Assembly: GCA_002989075.1 (NCBI GenBank)
Contig: PSQN01000016.1
Span: 1-64,000, forward strand
Length of the DNA: 64,000 bases
Source of the DNA: Arthonia radiata
Lineage: Eukaryota; Ascomycota; Arthoniomycetes; Arthoniales; Arthoniaceae
Reading direction: 5' to 3'
Shown: one piece after another, positions 1 through 9,451 of the stretch
How positions within the stretch are numbered: the first letter of the stretch is position 1
Layout of the letters: every line of letters begins with the position of its first letter
Made by a program: the position numbers and the translations under genes
The notes under the pieces: model-generated
Database searches by the model: none
What the model was told of the DNA's origin: nothing
What the model saw: only the letters and a program-made list of their open reading frames with translations

Positions 1-95
1 CCTAACCCTAACCCTAACCCTAACCCTAACCCTAACCCTAACCCTAACCCTAACCCTAACCCTAACCCTAACCCTAACCCTAACCCTAACCCTAA
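1..95. repeat. Telomere, CCCTAA repeat array
   Basis: About sixteen uninterrupted copies of CCCTAA (TTAGGG on the other strand). The C-rich strand reads inward from base 1, as expected for a left chromosome end. TTAGGG is the usual telomere unit of filamentous ascomycetes. The array stops abruptly at base 95 with no degenerate transition zone. Confidence 0.98.
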
Positions 96-397
96 AGATA
101 GACGGTAAAGCATATTACTTTTAAATAGTTAAGAAACTTATATTTAAATATTAAGTTAATAGACTAAAGTCTATTCTAAGGTCGACCATTAGTTTAACTA
201 TATAGTTTAAGATATAAAGATATATTACTCTGTATTTAATGGTCCAATAATCTCTTTATTATATAATCGGAATTCTATTGCGATATAGCGACGTTGCTAA
301 CGTCGCTATATCGAAGTCGTCGGGTATACTGTATAATGCTCTAATAAGGCTGGGTGCGCTCAGCTCTGTACTAGTCTAATGTAGCAAGATCGTAATA
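96..397 (-). mobile_element. Truncated LTR of the E-type family-1 gypsy element, cut by the telomere
   Basis: Read on the minus strand this matches the LTRs at 17994-18442 and 30740-31190: the LTR start (here the CGTAATA end at 391-397), the U3 palindrome, and the downstream part shared by all family-1 LTRs. The match runs right up to the first base after the telomere. About 150 bp of the LTR's 3' end is missing. Strong TA bias indicates RIP. Confidence 0.85.
281..313. repeat. Perfect 15-bp palindrome in LTR U3
   Basis: Two 15-bp arms, 281-295 and 299-313, are perfect reverse complements around a 3-base loop (GCT). Each arm has three CpG sites in otherwise TA-rich DNA. The same palindrome lies in the 5' LTR of element E (about 18079-18108) and, decayed, in its 3' LTR (about 30828-30857). 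It belongs to the U3 region, so a regulatory role is possible but unproven. Confidence 0.85.
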
Positions 398-399
398 TA

Positions 400-722
400 G
401 AGTCTACTAAGCCGGCGCTCTAGCGTACGACTAATTAGCGTACAAATAACACCGTAACTCCGTCTTATTCCTCTCTACGCCGTATAGAACCCTAACCCAA
501 GAGCTGGTAAAGATAATACAATATAATTTATATTAATTTAAGCTTAAATAATGTCTATTAAAGAGGCCTATTTAGTATATTACTTAAAGATAAGAGAATT
601 TAATAGAGTCTATTAAGCTAATACTCTAACGTACAACCAATTAGCATATAAATAATACTATAACTCTGTCTTGTTTCTCTCTACGCCGCATAGAACTCTA
701 ACTCTAGAGCTAGTAAAAAATA
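400..722. repeat. Two diverged copies of a ~116-bp subtelomeric unit
   Basis: The stretch 400-515 is repeated at 606-722 in direct orientation with mostly C/T and G/A differences. Both units share GAGTCTA at the start, TCTCTCTACGCCG in the middle and GAGCT(G/A)GTAAA near the end. The 90 bases between them are TA-rich. No coding potential is visible. It may be a remnant of a subtelomeric repeat or of a retroelement not otherwise represented here. Confidence 0.7.
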
Positions 723-880
723 TATTAGAAAGTCTAGTATACTAAGCTTACTAAGCTATACTAAGACTACTATATAAAGACTAAGACTAGATATATCTAC
801 TAATTCTTATTATACAACTAGAATTAAAGCACTATAGGTAATAATCTAGTATTAGTATTACTAATAGAATTTATTATAAT
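723..880. other. TA-rich, RIP-like spacer without a gene
   Basis: Strongly TA-rich sequence dense in CTAG and TATA words, as in the RIP-mutated elements. Nothing recognisable was found. Base composition returns to normal at about 880-900, only about 100 bp before the first host start codon. Confidence 0.6.
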
Positions 881-1000
881 AGACTCCAAGATACACCTTA
901 CACCAATTGGTAGATTGCTGCATTCAGGTTGCAGTAGCTGGGTTCCGCTGGAGTCCGGCAAAACGACCACGTCCACCTTACCTACCTCTTTCCACGTCAG

Positions 1001-1848
1001 ATGGCGAGCCGCAGCTACACGCTCTTCATAGCGCCTTTGCAGCTTGCAAAACGTCCGCTGAGCTCTACGCGACTTGGAAGGCTGACACCGCCTGCGCACC
1101 GGCAAGCATCCAGCAAGTCCCCGCAAATAGACAAGTCACGCATTCTTGAGAAGCCCACGCGCTTCAACCCGCCGTCCCATGGCGCCCGACGAGTCAAGCC
1201 GAGGATATACCCTGGGCCGAATTTGACCATCGAGGAGCAAGAGGCACAGTCCACAAGAAGATACCCGAACATGATGCCTCCGGAAGGCAGCTTCATGCAT
1301 TGGTTTTTGACAAATCGCTTTCTGCACACTTGGATCACTCTGGTACAGAAGAACTGCTTCGGACCCAACGGCAGAGAGAGCAGACAGCTGACAGTTCAGT
1401 GCAGGGCATTTTGACAACGCTAGCTGTGTACAGCATCTCCCTGTCGTTCATGAACAGTACAGCGTTCCGCGATGAGTTGCCCTCATCATCCGACTTTACA
1501 TCACACCCCATACAGTCAATAAAGCAATGGGTGCATGTATACCGACTGCATGTCGCGCATGAGTCGGAATTGGTCGCGGAGAAAAGACGCAAGAAATTGG
1601 AGGATGCAGAAAAGCGCAAAGAGTTTATGCGCGCCCATGGTGTCGAGCCTGGCTTCCTGACGGGGTCTTGGATGGAGAAATTTGGGACTGTGGAGGGAGA
1701 CGCGGCAAGAGAGGTCATGCGTAAGCGGGTAGAGGAGGAAAAGGCGAGAGCGTCAGGCGGGTTCGATGAGCAAAGTCCAGTCGCGGACGGTACGATGGTC
1801 ATTCAATCTGAGCGCCCGAAGAGAAAACTGTGGCTGGGTATCTGGTAG
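1001..1848 (+). CDS. Conserved fungal small membrane protein, probably mitochondrial, function unknown (two exons)
   Basis: Best model: exon 1 at 1001-1342 and exon 2 at 1405-1848, giving 261 residues. The N-terminus (MASRSYTLFIAPLQLAKRPL) is rich in R, S and L and poor in acidic residues, like a mitochondrial presequence. A conserved-looking block, RRYPNMMPPEGSFMHWFL, follows at roughly residues 87-104. A hydrophobic segment at about residues 107-130 exists only after splicing: exon 1 ends ...HTWITL and exon 2 begins GILTTLAVYSISLSF. The C-terminal half is charged and helical (AEKRRKKLEDAEKRKEFMRAHG) and probably faces one side of a membrane. From memory the YPxMMPPEG and FLHTWITL blocks recur in uncharacterised fungal proteins; no function is known to me. 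The start at 1001 was chosen because it gives the presequence and lies in the frame that joins exon 2. The gene converges tail-to-tail on RRP42 with 42 bp between stop codons. Codons show no RIP damage. Confidence 0.8.
1343..1404 (+). other. Intron of the small membrane protein gene
   Basis: A 62-base, phase-0 intron. The donor is GTACAG, weaker than the usual GTAAGT. A branch-like CTGAC lies at 1388-1392 and the acceptor is GTGCAG at 1399-1404. Removing it joins two frames into one continuous hydrophobic segment, which supports the model. An alternative acceptor (TGACAG) lies a little upstream. Confidence 0.7.
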
Positions 1849-1890
1849 CGGCCGCGCATGACGAACACGAATCAGAGTCGCGGGGACATG

Positions 1891-3027
1891 CTATGAATCC
1901 ACATCCACAAGACCTGCGAGGACATCCTCGCCAACTCCGCCTTTTTCCGTCACCATCTTAACGATCCTCATGAGCATCTGACGCTTCAATCCACCTCGCG
2001 GCGGACTCCACACTGCTCCCCTGTCCCTCTCAACCTGGAGATCCCGAGTCGCACCCGTCGGCCCCTGAGCATCGTTGGCTTGCTGTCCGCCTTGCGCCGC
2101 GGCTTGCGTCTGGCTTGTACTTGCAGCTTGTGGGATGCCAAGTGGCGTGAGTCGGCTCGGTGGATCGATGGTTCGCATGGCGATTACCTTCAAGCCTGCG
2201 TTGCTATCTTTCTGATGTGTGACGGAGATGGCAAGTACGTTGTCTGCCACCGCCAGCTCGTCCTTGCTGGGGTCAAAAATCACATTGTCAGCGACCGTCA
2301 TCACAAGCAGTGTCACCGGAGGCTTCACTCCATTGCGAGCCTTGTCTTTCGGATTATACAGCGATATAGCGGCATCCCAATCGTCATCAAAAAGTGGGTC
2401 GTCTTCTGGGTCACTCGTTCGACGAGGCAAGCACGTATCAAGCAGCGCGAGATGCGTCGTCAGACTGAGAAGTGGCAGAGGATAGCTGAGCGGCTGGCTG
2501 AGTAGAAGGACATCGATATAGAGACGCCAGTGCCAACGCTCGTTGAGGTAAAGCTTGGAGAGAAGGGACGTCGATGATTGCAGAGACTCGTTAAGCATGG
2601 AAGAAAGAAAGATAGGAAGCTGGTCGTCGTCTCGTTGGCCGGGCATGTCGATAGAGAGCTCGACCCACGCTGTTGAGCCACGGGATACTGGTGGAGAGGG
2701 TTTGCCCGCGTCAGGCATACCCTCGTCTTCATCCATAGCGTCTGCTTCGTCGTTGCCGCTCGGGCTTCCATCGCTGTCTTGGGCGATGAATTGACGCGCT
2801 GTCCTCTCAACCTCTGCTTTGATACCTACGATCGCTTCTGTCCCGTCGCTAAAGCATACTCTTGCGCTGCCGTTCGCTGCGGGTAGTATGTTTGACTCGG
2901 CGACGAAAGGTCGGAATTGAGTCGCTCGCCTCAAATCGGGTCGGATTGGCGGGCTTTGTGAGAGTGACGTGTGTAGGTAGGAGAGTTCTGTGGGCGAAAA
3001 CAATGTTTGCGCATTCTGAGGTGGCAT
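1891..3027 (-). CDS. RRP42: Exosome complex subunit RRP42 (RNase PH-like ring protein)
   Basis: 378 residues from the chosen start. Rrp42 is one of six RNase PH-like proteins forming the ring of the eukaryotic RNA exosome, which processes and degrades RNA 3'-to-5' in nucleus and cytoplasm; in eukaryotes the ring is catalytically inert and channels RNA to Rrp44 and Rrp6. Family features seen: ELSYLHTSL near the N-terminus, RPDLR at about 29-33, NGSARVCFSDGTEAIVGIKA at about 52-71, then LYIDVLLLSQPLSYPLPLLS, LALLDTCLPR and DDPLFDDDWDAAISLY in the second half. An acidic, Ser/Gly-rich insert (about 84-108) and a Gln/Ala-rich stretch near the C-terminus make it longer than the roughly 265-300 residues usual for the family. 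The open frame extends to 3072 (15 more residues), but the ATG at 3027, giving MPPQNAQ, fits the usual Rrp42 N-terminus better. No intron is needed. It is essential in yeast, and its position about 2 kb from a telomere is unusual. Confidence 0.92.
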   Translation of the reverse strand: MPPQNAQTLFSPTELSYLHTSLSQSPPIRPDLRRATQFRPFVAESNILPAANGSARVCFSDGTEAIVGIKAEVERTARQFIAQDSDGSPSGNDEADAMDEDEGMPDAGKPSPPVSRGSTAWVELSIDMPGQRDDDQLPIFLSSMLNESLQSSTSLLSKLYLNERWHWRLYIDVLLLSQPLSYPLPLLSLTTHLALLDTCLPRRTSDPEDDPLFDDDWDAAISLYNPKDKARNGVKPPVTLLVMTVADNVIFDPSKDELAVADNVLAISVTHQKDSNAGLKVIAMRTIDPPSRLTPLGIPQAASTSQTQAAAQGGQQANDAQGPTGATRDLQVERDRGAVWSPPRGGLKRQMLMRIVKMVTEKGGVGEDVLAGLVDVDS

Positions 3028-3321
3028 TTTCGAAACGCGTATTCTGGATTGCAAAAGGAAGCTTCTGTGCAACTTACTCCTCAGGTCGTCACGTCTGACT
3101 ATCTACATAACAGTCTAGTAGCAGAAAGGTTGACGAAATTAATACGATATGCCACTCGGCCGAGACCGCGTCCGCTCGCCAAGGCTTGAACCTCGTTGTA
3201 TTTGGCTCTAAGAGCGCCTTTAGTTCCTGATGCGTATCCCCTTTATATAATACTTTTATATTAACTTTAGTCTTTATATAAGACTTTATATATATATAAG
3301 ACCTTATAAGATCTAATATAG
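3028..3321. other. RRP42 5' flank grading into RIP-mutated DNA
   Basis: Bases 3028 to about 3240 keep normal composition and should hold the RRP42 promoter and 5' leader. From about 3240 the sequence becomes TATA-rich up to the retroelement at 3322. No tRNA or further ORF could be supported. Confidence 0.6.
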
Positions 3322-3793
3322 TGTTACGGGCACCAGCCCCAGACGGCCTAGCGTGCACCCAAGCATCAACCACCGCCAGTTATCTTAGCCCTACCAGCAT
3401 TATTCCCGACTAAGCCTATAAACCCGCCGTAGGCATTATCGGACAAGACGGCTATGAGAGCCTACGTTCCCTATAAACCCGATATAGGCATTGTCGGGAT
3501 TAACGGACATAGAGGAACTTCCCTATGTACCTTAGATTATATAGCCAGACTAATGGCCGACCTTAGGATAGACTTTAGTCTGTTAACTTAACATCTGAAT
3601 ACAAGTTTCTTAACTATATTCAGGTAACGTGCTTCACCTTCTGTCTACTTTAGTCAAGCCCCTTTTACCCTCTGTGATCTGTCTCGCCTCTCCTGTCTTT
3701 TAGTCTCTAGCACACGAGACACCTACCACCAAGGTCGACAAGCACACAAGGCAAGTGAGCCTTAGTTCGGTTCTCCCAGCGACCGGCGTTACA
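3322..3793 (+). repeat. 5' LTR of the 3.3-10.7 kb gypsy element
   Basis: Begins TGTTACGGG and ends GGCGTTACA. It matches 10191-10664 at about 95 percent by eye. The first ~190 bp (U3) differ from the LTR of element E, while the remainder is shared. Confidence 0.93.
3577..3586 (+). promoter_or_regulatory. Putative transcript 5' end/self-primer in the LTR
   Basis: The ten bases AGTCTGTTAA are the exact reverse complement of TTAACAGACT at 3796-3805, just downstream of the LTR. In Tf1-type elements the first ~11 bases of the transcript fold back onto such a site to prime reverse transcription. Assigning this as the transcription start is inference. Confidence 0.5.
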
Positions 3794-3795
3794 CT

Positions 3796-3805
3796 TTAAC
3801 AGACT
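3796..3805 (+). other. Putative self-priming primer binding site
   Basis: TTAACAGACT lies 2 bases after the LTR end and pairs perfectly with 3577-3586. The usual TGG start of a tRNA-primed site is absent. Element E has the equivalent pair (18445-18454 and 18227-18236). Confidence 0.55.
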
Positions 3806-3835
3806 CGCTACGAAAGCAGAGAAAGCAGATCAATT

Positions 3836-4850
3836 ATGTCTACTACTTCGGCACCCAACAGCCGCGACGCTGCGGATAGATTGGCCAACAGAATAGCCAG
3901 CACAAGTAAGATATCGGACGTTAACACTAAGATGAGAAAAAGTTTCTTAGGTAAACGTTCCGAAGTCACTTCATTCTTGACACGCCTAGTTATGTACTTT
4001 AGAACTTACAAAGACTAGTTCCCGAACGATACTACTATAGTTCTATTCGCTACTTCTTGTATAAATAGAGACGCCTACAAGTAGGTCGAGTACTACCTCG
4101 ACGATTTCTTGTTTACCTCGATAAAGAGCAGGCGCGAGGATACCGACGAGTTCTTCGCTAGCTTTGTCTTCTTTTAGAAGAAGCTTCGCGAAATCTTTAG
4201 ACAGACCGACGCTGGACGCGTCGCTACCAGGAAGCTTAGGAACCTTAAGCAGACAGAACCAGCAAGCAGGTACGCCGCCGAATTTATACAGTATGCTAAT
4301 TAAACAGGATAGGACGAGAAACCCCTAATCGAGACCTTTTACGAAGGACTCAAGGATCATATCAAGAAAATAATCCACATTCGTAGAGAAAAGTTTGATG
4401 ATCTCGACAACTTCATACAACGAGCAAAGAAGATCGACGACAGCAACTTCAAAAGACAAATAAAAAAGAAGGGCAATCCCACCAACAGATTCTATGGAAC
4501 AAAGAATCGAGCAAACTTACGACAAGACCGAGGCGATCTAATAGAGTTAGATTTCATAAAGCCTCGAGGGAAACTAAACAACCAAGAAAGAGAACACAGA
4601 ATAAAGAACAAGCTATGCTTGTATTGCAGAAAACCAGGGCATTAAGTCAAAGAATACCGCTCTAAGAAACAGCAGTTCAACAGTACCGGCAGAAACGGGC
4701 ATAACAATCGATCCCAGAAACCCCGTTTTCTACAACAACAGTTCAATATAACTATCCAGACACAGAAACACTACGGTCGCGATAAGGCAATAGAATTACT
4801 GGCAGACTTCTCCGACCGCTGACACATAAACCTAACCGGAGACCGTCCAC
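3836..4850 (+). pseudogene. gag region of the family-1 gypsy element
   Basis: Starts with an ATG at 3836 followed by a Ser/Thr/Asn-rich N-terminus and VNTKMRKSFLGKRSEV, shared with element E (18503 onward). A CCHC-type zinc knuckle region (LYCRKPGH) lies near 4619-4660, indicating a nucleocapsid. Basic residues precede it. This is a broken fossil. Confidence 0.75.
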
Positions 4851-5518
4851 TTCAAGCGTTTGGACTCCCACCTAAGATCAACCAGAACTAGTATAAGTAC
4901 GTTACCGGACTAATCAAGGAGCAGAAGGACACCTACTGGGGTACCTTCTGTAACCAGGAAGACACTTATTTAGTTACTTCCGATAAGAAGCACAACGAAC
5001 TAAACTTATTTAATTTACATAAAAACTGGGATACAGACAGTGAGTTATAGAAAGAAACAAAGGAACGACAAATAAAACAGGAACAATAAGACCTACAGGA
5101 CTGGAACAACATTAACTGCACTATTCCGAGGCATTAGGTACAGAGTACCGTTGCACCACACGATATACTATCCTGGACCGCGTACTACAATAACGATTGC
5201 ACGATCTACGAATCCGACAAACTAGGGTCAGGATGGTAGCCGAAGAAACCGACATCTCTCAAACAAGGTTCGACACAAGAACTAGGCCTCGCCCGAGGAC
5301 GACCTAGGTCACCTTACCCAGAAACCCAAGGGGAATCTAAGGAAGAACAGACCGTAGAAGCTAAGTAAGACAGCAGCTACGATGCGTTACAGGCAAGACA
5401 ACGACTCGAAGACGAAAACACGGATTCTAATGGTACAGAATCCTTGCTCGAGAACGACACTAACCAGGAAGAACAAACCCTAATCCGTTGGGAAGGAATA
5501 ATATAGAGACTTTGTTAG

Positions 5519-5908
5519 TTGGCCTTCTACGATAGGAAGTTGAGCGCTGATAGAGACATTAACAACATCCCGGGATACATTTACTCACGCCTACGACGAC
5601 CAGTAGACCACCTTATTAGGGGTCTAGAATTGCGTAGTCAGTACCAATATCTTCGACTAACAATATACAACCCACAGACACGACGAGTTTTAACTAGCGA
5701 CGGTTGCATAATCAAAGCAGGGATCGTAAACGACAAACTAGACGTTATAATAAAAGCAGTACTAGAACACCCTACACAGAAATTCTTACAGCAAATCAAC
5801 CGACAATGGGTTCCGGTACCTAGAATACTCCAGAACGTACACGATCAACAGAGAAAAGACCAGGCCGACTGCTTCGAGGGTAGTAGTACCGGCCCGTCTA
5901 ACGGTTAG
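5519..5908 (+). pseudogene. Unrecognised segment between gag and protease
   Basis: A 129-codon open stretch within the element. Its middle part (SDGCIIKAGIVNDKLDVIIK) resembles no domain I can name. It lies where gag-pol linkers occur and is repeated, more decayed, in element E around 25560-25950, so it belongs to the element rather than to the host. Confidence 0.5.
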
Positions 5909-5979
5909 ACCCTCTAGGAGTCTAGCTCTGCGCGAGCTCAGCTGCCTATAGAACATACCTGCACACTCGGGCAACAGTA

Positions 5980-6260
5980 AACTACAGAAACATTAAAGTT
6001 ATAATCGATTTAGGCGCAACAGGCAACTTTATCTCAACACGCTGCGTTGAGGAGTGCCAGATACAAACACAAAAGAAGAAATCACCCTACGCACTGTCCA
6101 GATTTCAAGGGGCAGAGGGAAGAGTCGACTACGAGACTTCGCTAATAGGTATAACAATTAGGGACCATTAAGAAGAAATTACTTATAATATCGTAGATAT
6201 TAACTAGTACCACGCTATGCTAGGTATACCTTAGTTGCAACAATATAACTCAAAAGTAGA
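5980..6260 (+). pseudogene. Retropepsin-like protease region
   Basis: Contains an aspartic protease-like core (IIDLGATGNFIS) near 6001-6037, followed by a ~70-residue region. The position between gag and reverse transcriptase fits the Ty3/gypsy order. Confidence 0.65.
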
Positions 6261-6654
6261 TTAGAGAACCAAGAAACTCCTCTTCACTAGGTATAAGCAC
6301 TCTAAGCAAGAGTCGTTCTGCGGAACGAATACCTTACAAGCTAACTTTAGTAGTAAGGATAAGGAGCGCGATAAGGAACTTACGCGGGTTAGCACCACCA
6401 CACTCCAACATTCAGACATCCTACGAGAGGAGTCTAACGCAGTATCTCGTCTGTAGCCAACTACACGCAAGTATAAATAAAAGACAACTGCACGCCAACG
6501 ATTCTACACGACGACAAGTACTTAGTTAATTACTAAGATACCTGAGGAATACGATCAATTCCGACACCTGTTTAAAGAAGCTGAGCCAGACTCAGCTCTC
6601 CCAGAACACAAACCGTAGGATCACACAATACCTTTACAAGAAGGCAAAACGCCA

Positions 6655-7300
6655 ACATTCGGTCCAATATACTCCCTATCAGAAGCAGAAAATTAAGCAC
6701 TCCGCGATTATCTTAACAAGAACCTCAAGAAAGGATTTATCCGGAAATCAACATTACCAGCCGGATACCCGATACTCTTCGTACCCAAGAAGAATAGCAA
6801 ACTACGACTCTACGTAGATTACAGACAACTGAACGGAGTAACTATCAAGAATCGATACCCTTTACTACGCATCGACGAAATAACAGACCGATTGTATGAC
6901 GCGCAATAGTTCACTAAGTTTAACCTACGAGGAGCATACAACCTAATCCGTATAAAGGAGGGCGAAGAATGAAAAACGGCCTTCCGCACCAGACACGGAC
7001 TTTTTGAATATTGCGTTATGCCCTTCGGGCTAATAAACGCTCCAGCATTATTTCAGAAACTAATTAACAACACACTTAGCGATTACCTGAATATATTTAT
7101 AACTGCTTATCTGAACGATATCCTAGTGTACAGCCGTACACTAGAAGAACATAAGAAACATATTAAGAAGGTATTAGAAAGATTGGCGCGTGCCGATTTA
7201 CGAATCGATATCGAGAAAACTTAGTTCTACCAACAATCTGTCGAATTTCTTAGATTTATAATTACCGAGCACGGTCTTCAAATAGAAGATTCGAAGATCT
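6655..7300 (+). pseudogene. Reverse transcriptase region, Ty3/gypsy type
   Basis: Finger and palm motifs are readable: [20 protein letters not shown] near 6775-6835, the NRYP.L.I block after it, and the [13 protein letters not shown] block from 7018 followed by the palm core. This fixes the class as Ty3/gypsy. Confidence 0.88.
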
Positions 7301-7379
7301 AATCCGTCCTAACCTAGCCTATACCAAAGAATGTGAAACAATTACAACAGTTTCTTAGTTTTGCCAACTACTACAGGCG

Positions 7380-7930
7380 ATAGATATCCAACTTTGGCCG
7401 AATTACAGCACCGCTGTCTCAACAGACAAAACAATCGACAGGATTCTCCTGGACGCAGAAAGAACAATCAGTATTTAAAGAACTTAAAGAAGCTTTTAAG
7501 ATCGGGCCTGTACTAGCAATATTTGACTCCAACCTACCGATCATCATAGAAACAGACGCGTTAGACTATGCAATCGGAGCATGTATAAGTTAAAACAACA
7601 AAGAAGGAAAGCTTAGACCAGTAGCTTTCTACTCAAGGAAAATGTTACCTACAGAACAGAACTACGACATTTACGATAAAGAGCTTTTAGCCATTATAGC
7701 AGCATTCGAGACATGGCGAGCTTACCTGGAAGGAGCAAACTATACGATTATAGTATATACAGACCACAAAAACCTAACTTATTTTACGACAACAAAGAAA
7801 CTTAACCGCAGACAAGTTAAATGGTTAGAAACTATAGCTCCATACGACTTTATTATTACCTACAAGAAGGGTTCCGAGAACGACAGGGCCGACGCTCTAA
7901 GCCGACGACCGGATTACCTTAATAACAAGG
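7380..7930 (+). pseudogene. RNase H region
   Basis: Readable blocks include ETDALDYAIGA near 7550, [20 protein letters not shown] from about 7620, TDHKNLTYF near 7760 and [10 protein letters not shown] near 7890. These are typical of the gypsy RNase H and the tether that follows it. Confidence 0.88.
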
Positions 7931-8119
7931 AACACGTCGAGCATGCAATATTCCGAGAACACAATAACGAGATCAGATACAATCAATTGGCTATAACAAC
8001 CGAGTTTGTTATTGAACTAGACAGCCGAATCCCAGACATCCTGAACGACCCTGAAACCTACCAAGAAAACGAGAAGCAACACCTAGGATTAACTAAGAAC
8101 AACAAGAGATATTACGAAT

Positions 8120-9040
8120 TCTAAGGCAAAATCTACGTCCCGAGGAATCTAATCCAGAACATTATCAGTAACTTCCACGATAACCCAACTAAAGGACATA
8201 AAGGCATCGACAATACCATAGAAAAGATCACAAGAACCTACTACATCCCAAGAATCCGACACCACGTCGAGAATTATATCCGAGAATGCGACATATGCGC
8301 AAGAACTAAGCACCCGAGGCATTTACTATACGGCGAACTACAACTACTGGAGACACCCAAGAGACTATAGTATACAGTCTTACTAGACTTTATTACCAAG
8401 TTACCTACTTCCAAGGATCTATTCACAGGAGTAGCTTACGACGCTGTCCTAGTTATATGCGACAAACTAACAAAGTACGCATACTTCGTACCTTATAAGG
8501 AAGCCAGCAACTCAGAACAGTTAGCATATACCTTCCTTCGGATTATCTTAGCAAACTATGGCCAACCCCAAAGAATTGTCTCAGACAGAGACCGGAAATT
8601 CGTCTCACGGTTTTAGACATCCCTGATGCAACAGCTAGAGACAAAACAAAAAATGTCAACATCATTCCATTTACAAACAGACGGACAGACAGAACGAACA
8701 AATTAAACACTAGAACAGTATCTCCGGGCATATATTAACTACCAGCAGAACAACTGGGTACAGTTACTACCAGTAGCGCAAGCAGCGCACAACGATACAA
8801 AGAACGATACAATCAAGACAACTCCGTTCTACGCCTTATATAGCTATCACCCTCTTTAGGGAAGACAACTACAAAATACCACAGAGAACGAATCAGCTAC
8901 ACGAATAGCTACGAACATAAAGCACCTGCACCAGCAGTTAAAGTCTGACAGCGAGTTTATTAACGAACGAACAAGAAAGTGGTATAACAAGTTAAGAACA
9001 ACCCCAAACATAAGCATAAAAGAGGGGGGAAGAGCTTACT
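8120..9040 (+). pseudogene. Integrase region (zinc-binding and DDE core)
   Basis: A zinc-binding HHCC block (GHKGIDNTIEKI ... CDICARTKHPRH) lies at about 8200-8320 and a catalytic core region (ICDKLTKYAYFVPY, IVSDRDRKFVS, TDGQTERTN) at about 8455-8705. The order after RNase H is standard for Ty3/gypsy. Confidence 0.85.
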
Positions 9041-9259
9041 TGCTTATAAGAAACTTAAAAACTATCAGACCAAGCAAAAAACTCGACTATACCAAGACAG
9101 GACCGTTTAAAATCTTACAGCAATTGGGACCCGTAATATTTAGACTCGAACTCTCGAAGACAATAAGAATACATCCTGTATTTTACGTAGCGCTGTTGGA
9201 ACCAGCCTACTCCCGAGAAGCAGAACGACCTAACCCAGAAATCCTTGCTGACAATCAAG

Positions 9260-9440
9260 AACCCGAGTATAAAGTCGAAACAATTCGAGCCCACAGACAA
9301 CACCGAGGCAAACGACAGTATCTCATAAAGTAGAAAGGATATCCCAAACACGAAAATCAATGGGAACCGGAACGAAACCTGACTAACTATAAAGACACTA
9401 TTCGACGATATTGGGACCAGAATATCAATCGGTCGTAGCA
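9260..9440 (+). pseudogene. Chromodomain at the end of pol
   Basis: After a C-terminal integrase block (RIHPVFYVALLEPAY, in the 9040-9333 frame) comes YKVETIRAHRQHRGKRQYLI and then a GYPKHENQWEPERNL block. This is the E-x-I ... YLVKWKGY ... TWEP pattern of chromodomains. In chromoviruses this domain reads heterochromatin marks and biases insertion, which fits the nested pile-up here. Confidence 0.8.
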
Positions 9441-9451
9441 GCACTAACACC

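Noticed and set aside
491-500. Interstitial telomere repeat
   Set aside because: Only about one and a half CCCTAA units; expected by chance near such sequence and not tandem.
824-1802. Overlapping minus- and plus-strand ORFs (for example 907-1149, 1015-1368, 1335-1802)
   Set aside because: They overlap the two-exon gene in other frames, lack family features and disappear once the 1001-1848 model is accepted.
2080-2810. Plus- and minus-strand ORFs inside RRP42
   Set aside because: Shadows of the 378-residue RRP42 frame, which has clear family motifs across its length.
3089-3240. Possible tRNA on the minus strand (a GGTTCAAGCC word like a B box)
   Set aside because: No matching A box, acceptor stem or cloverleaf could be drawn.
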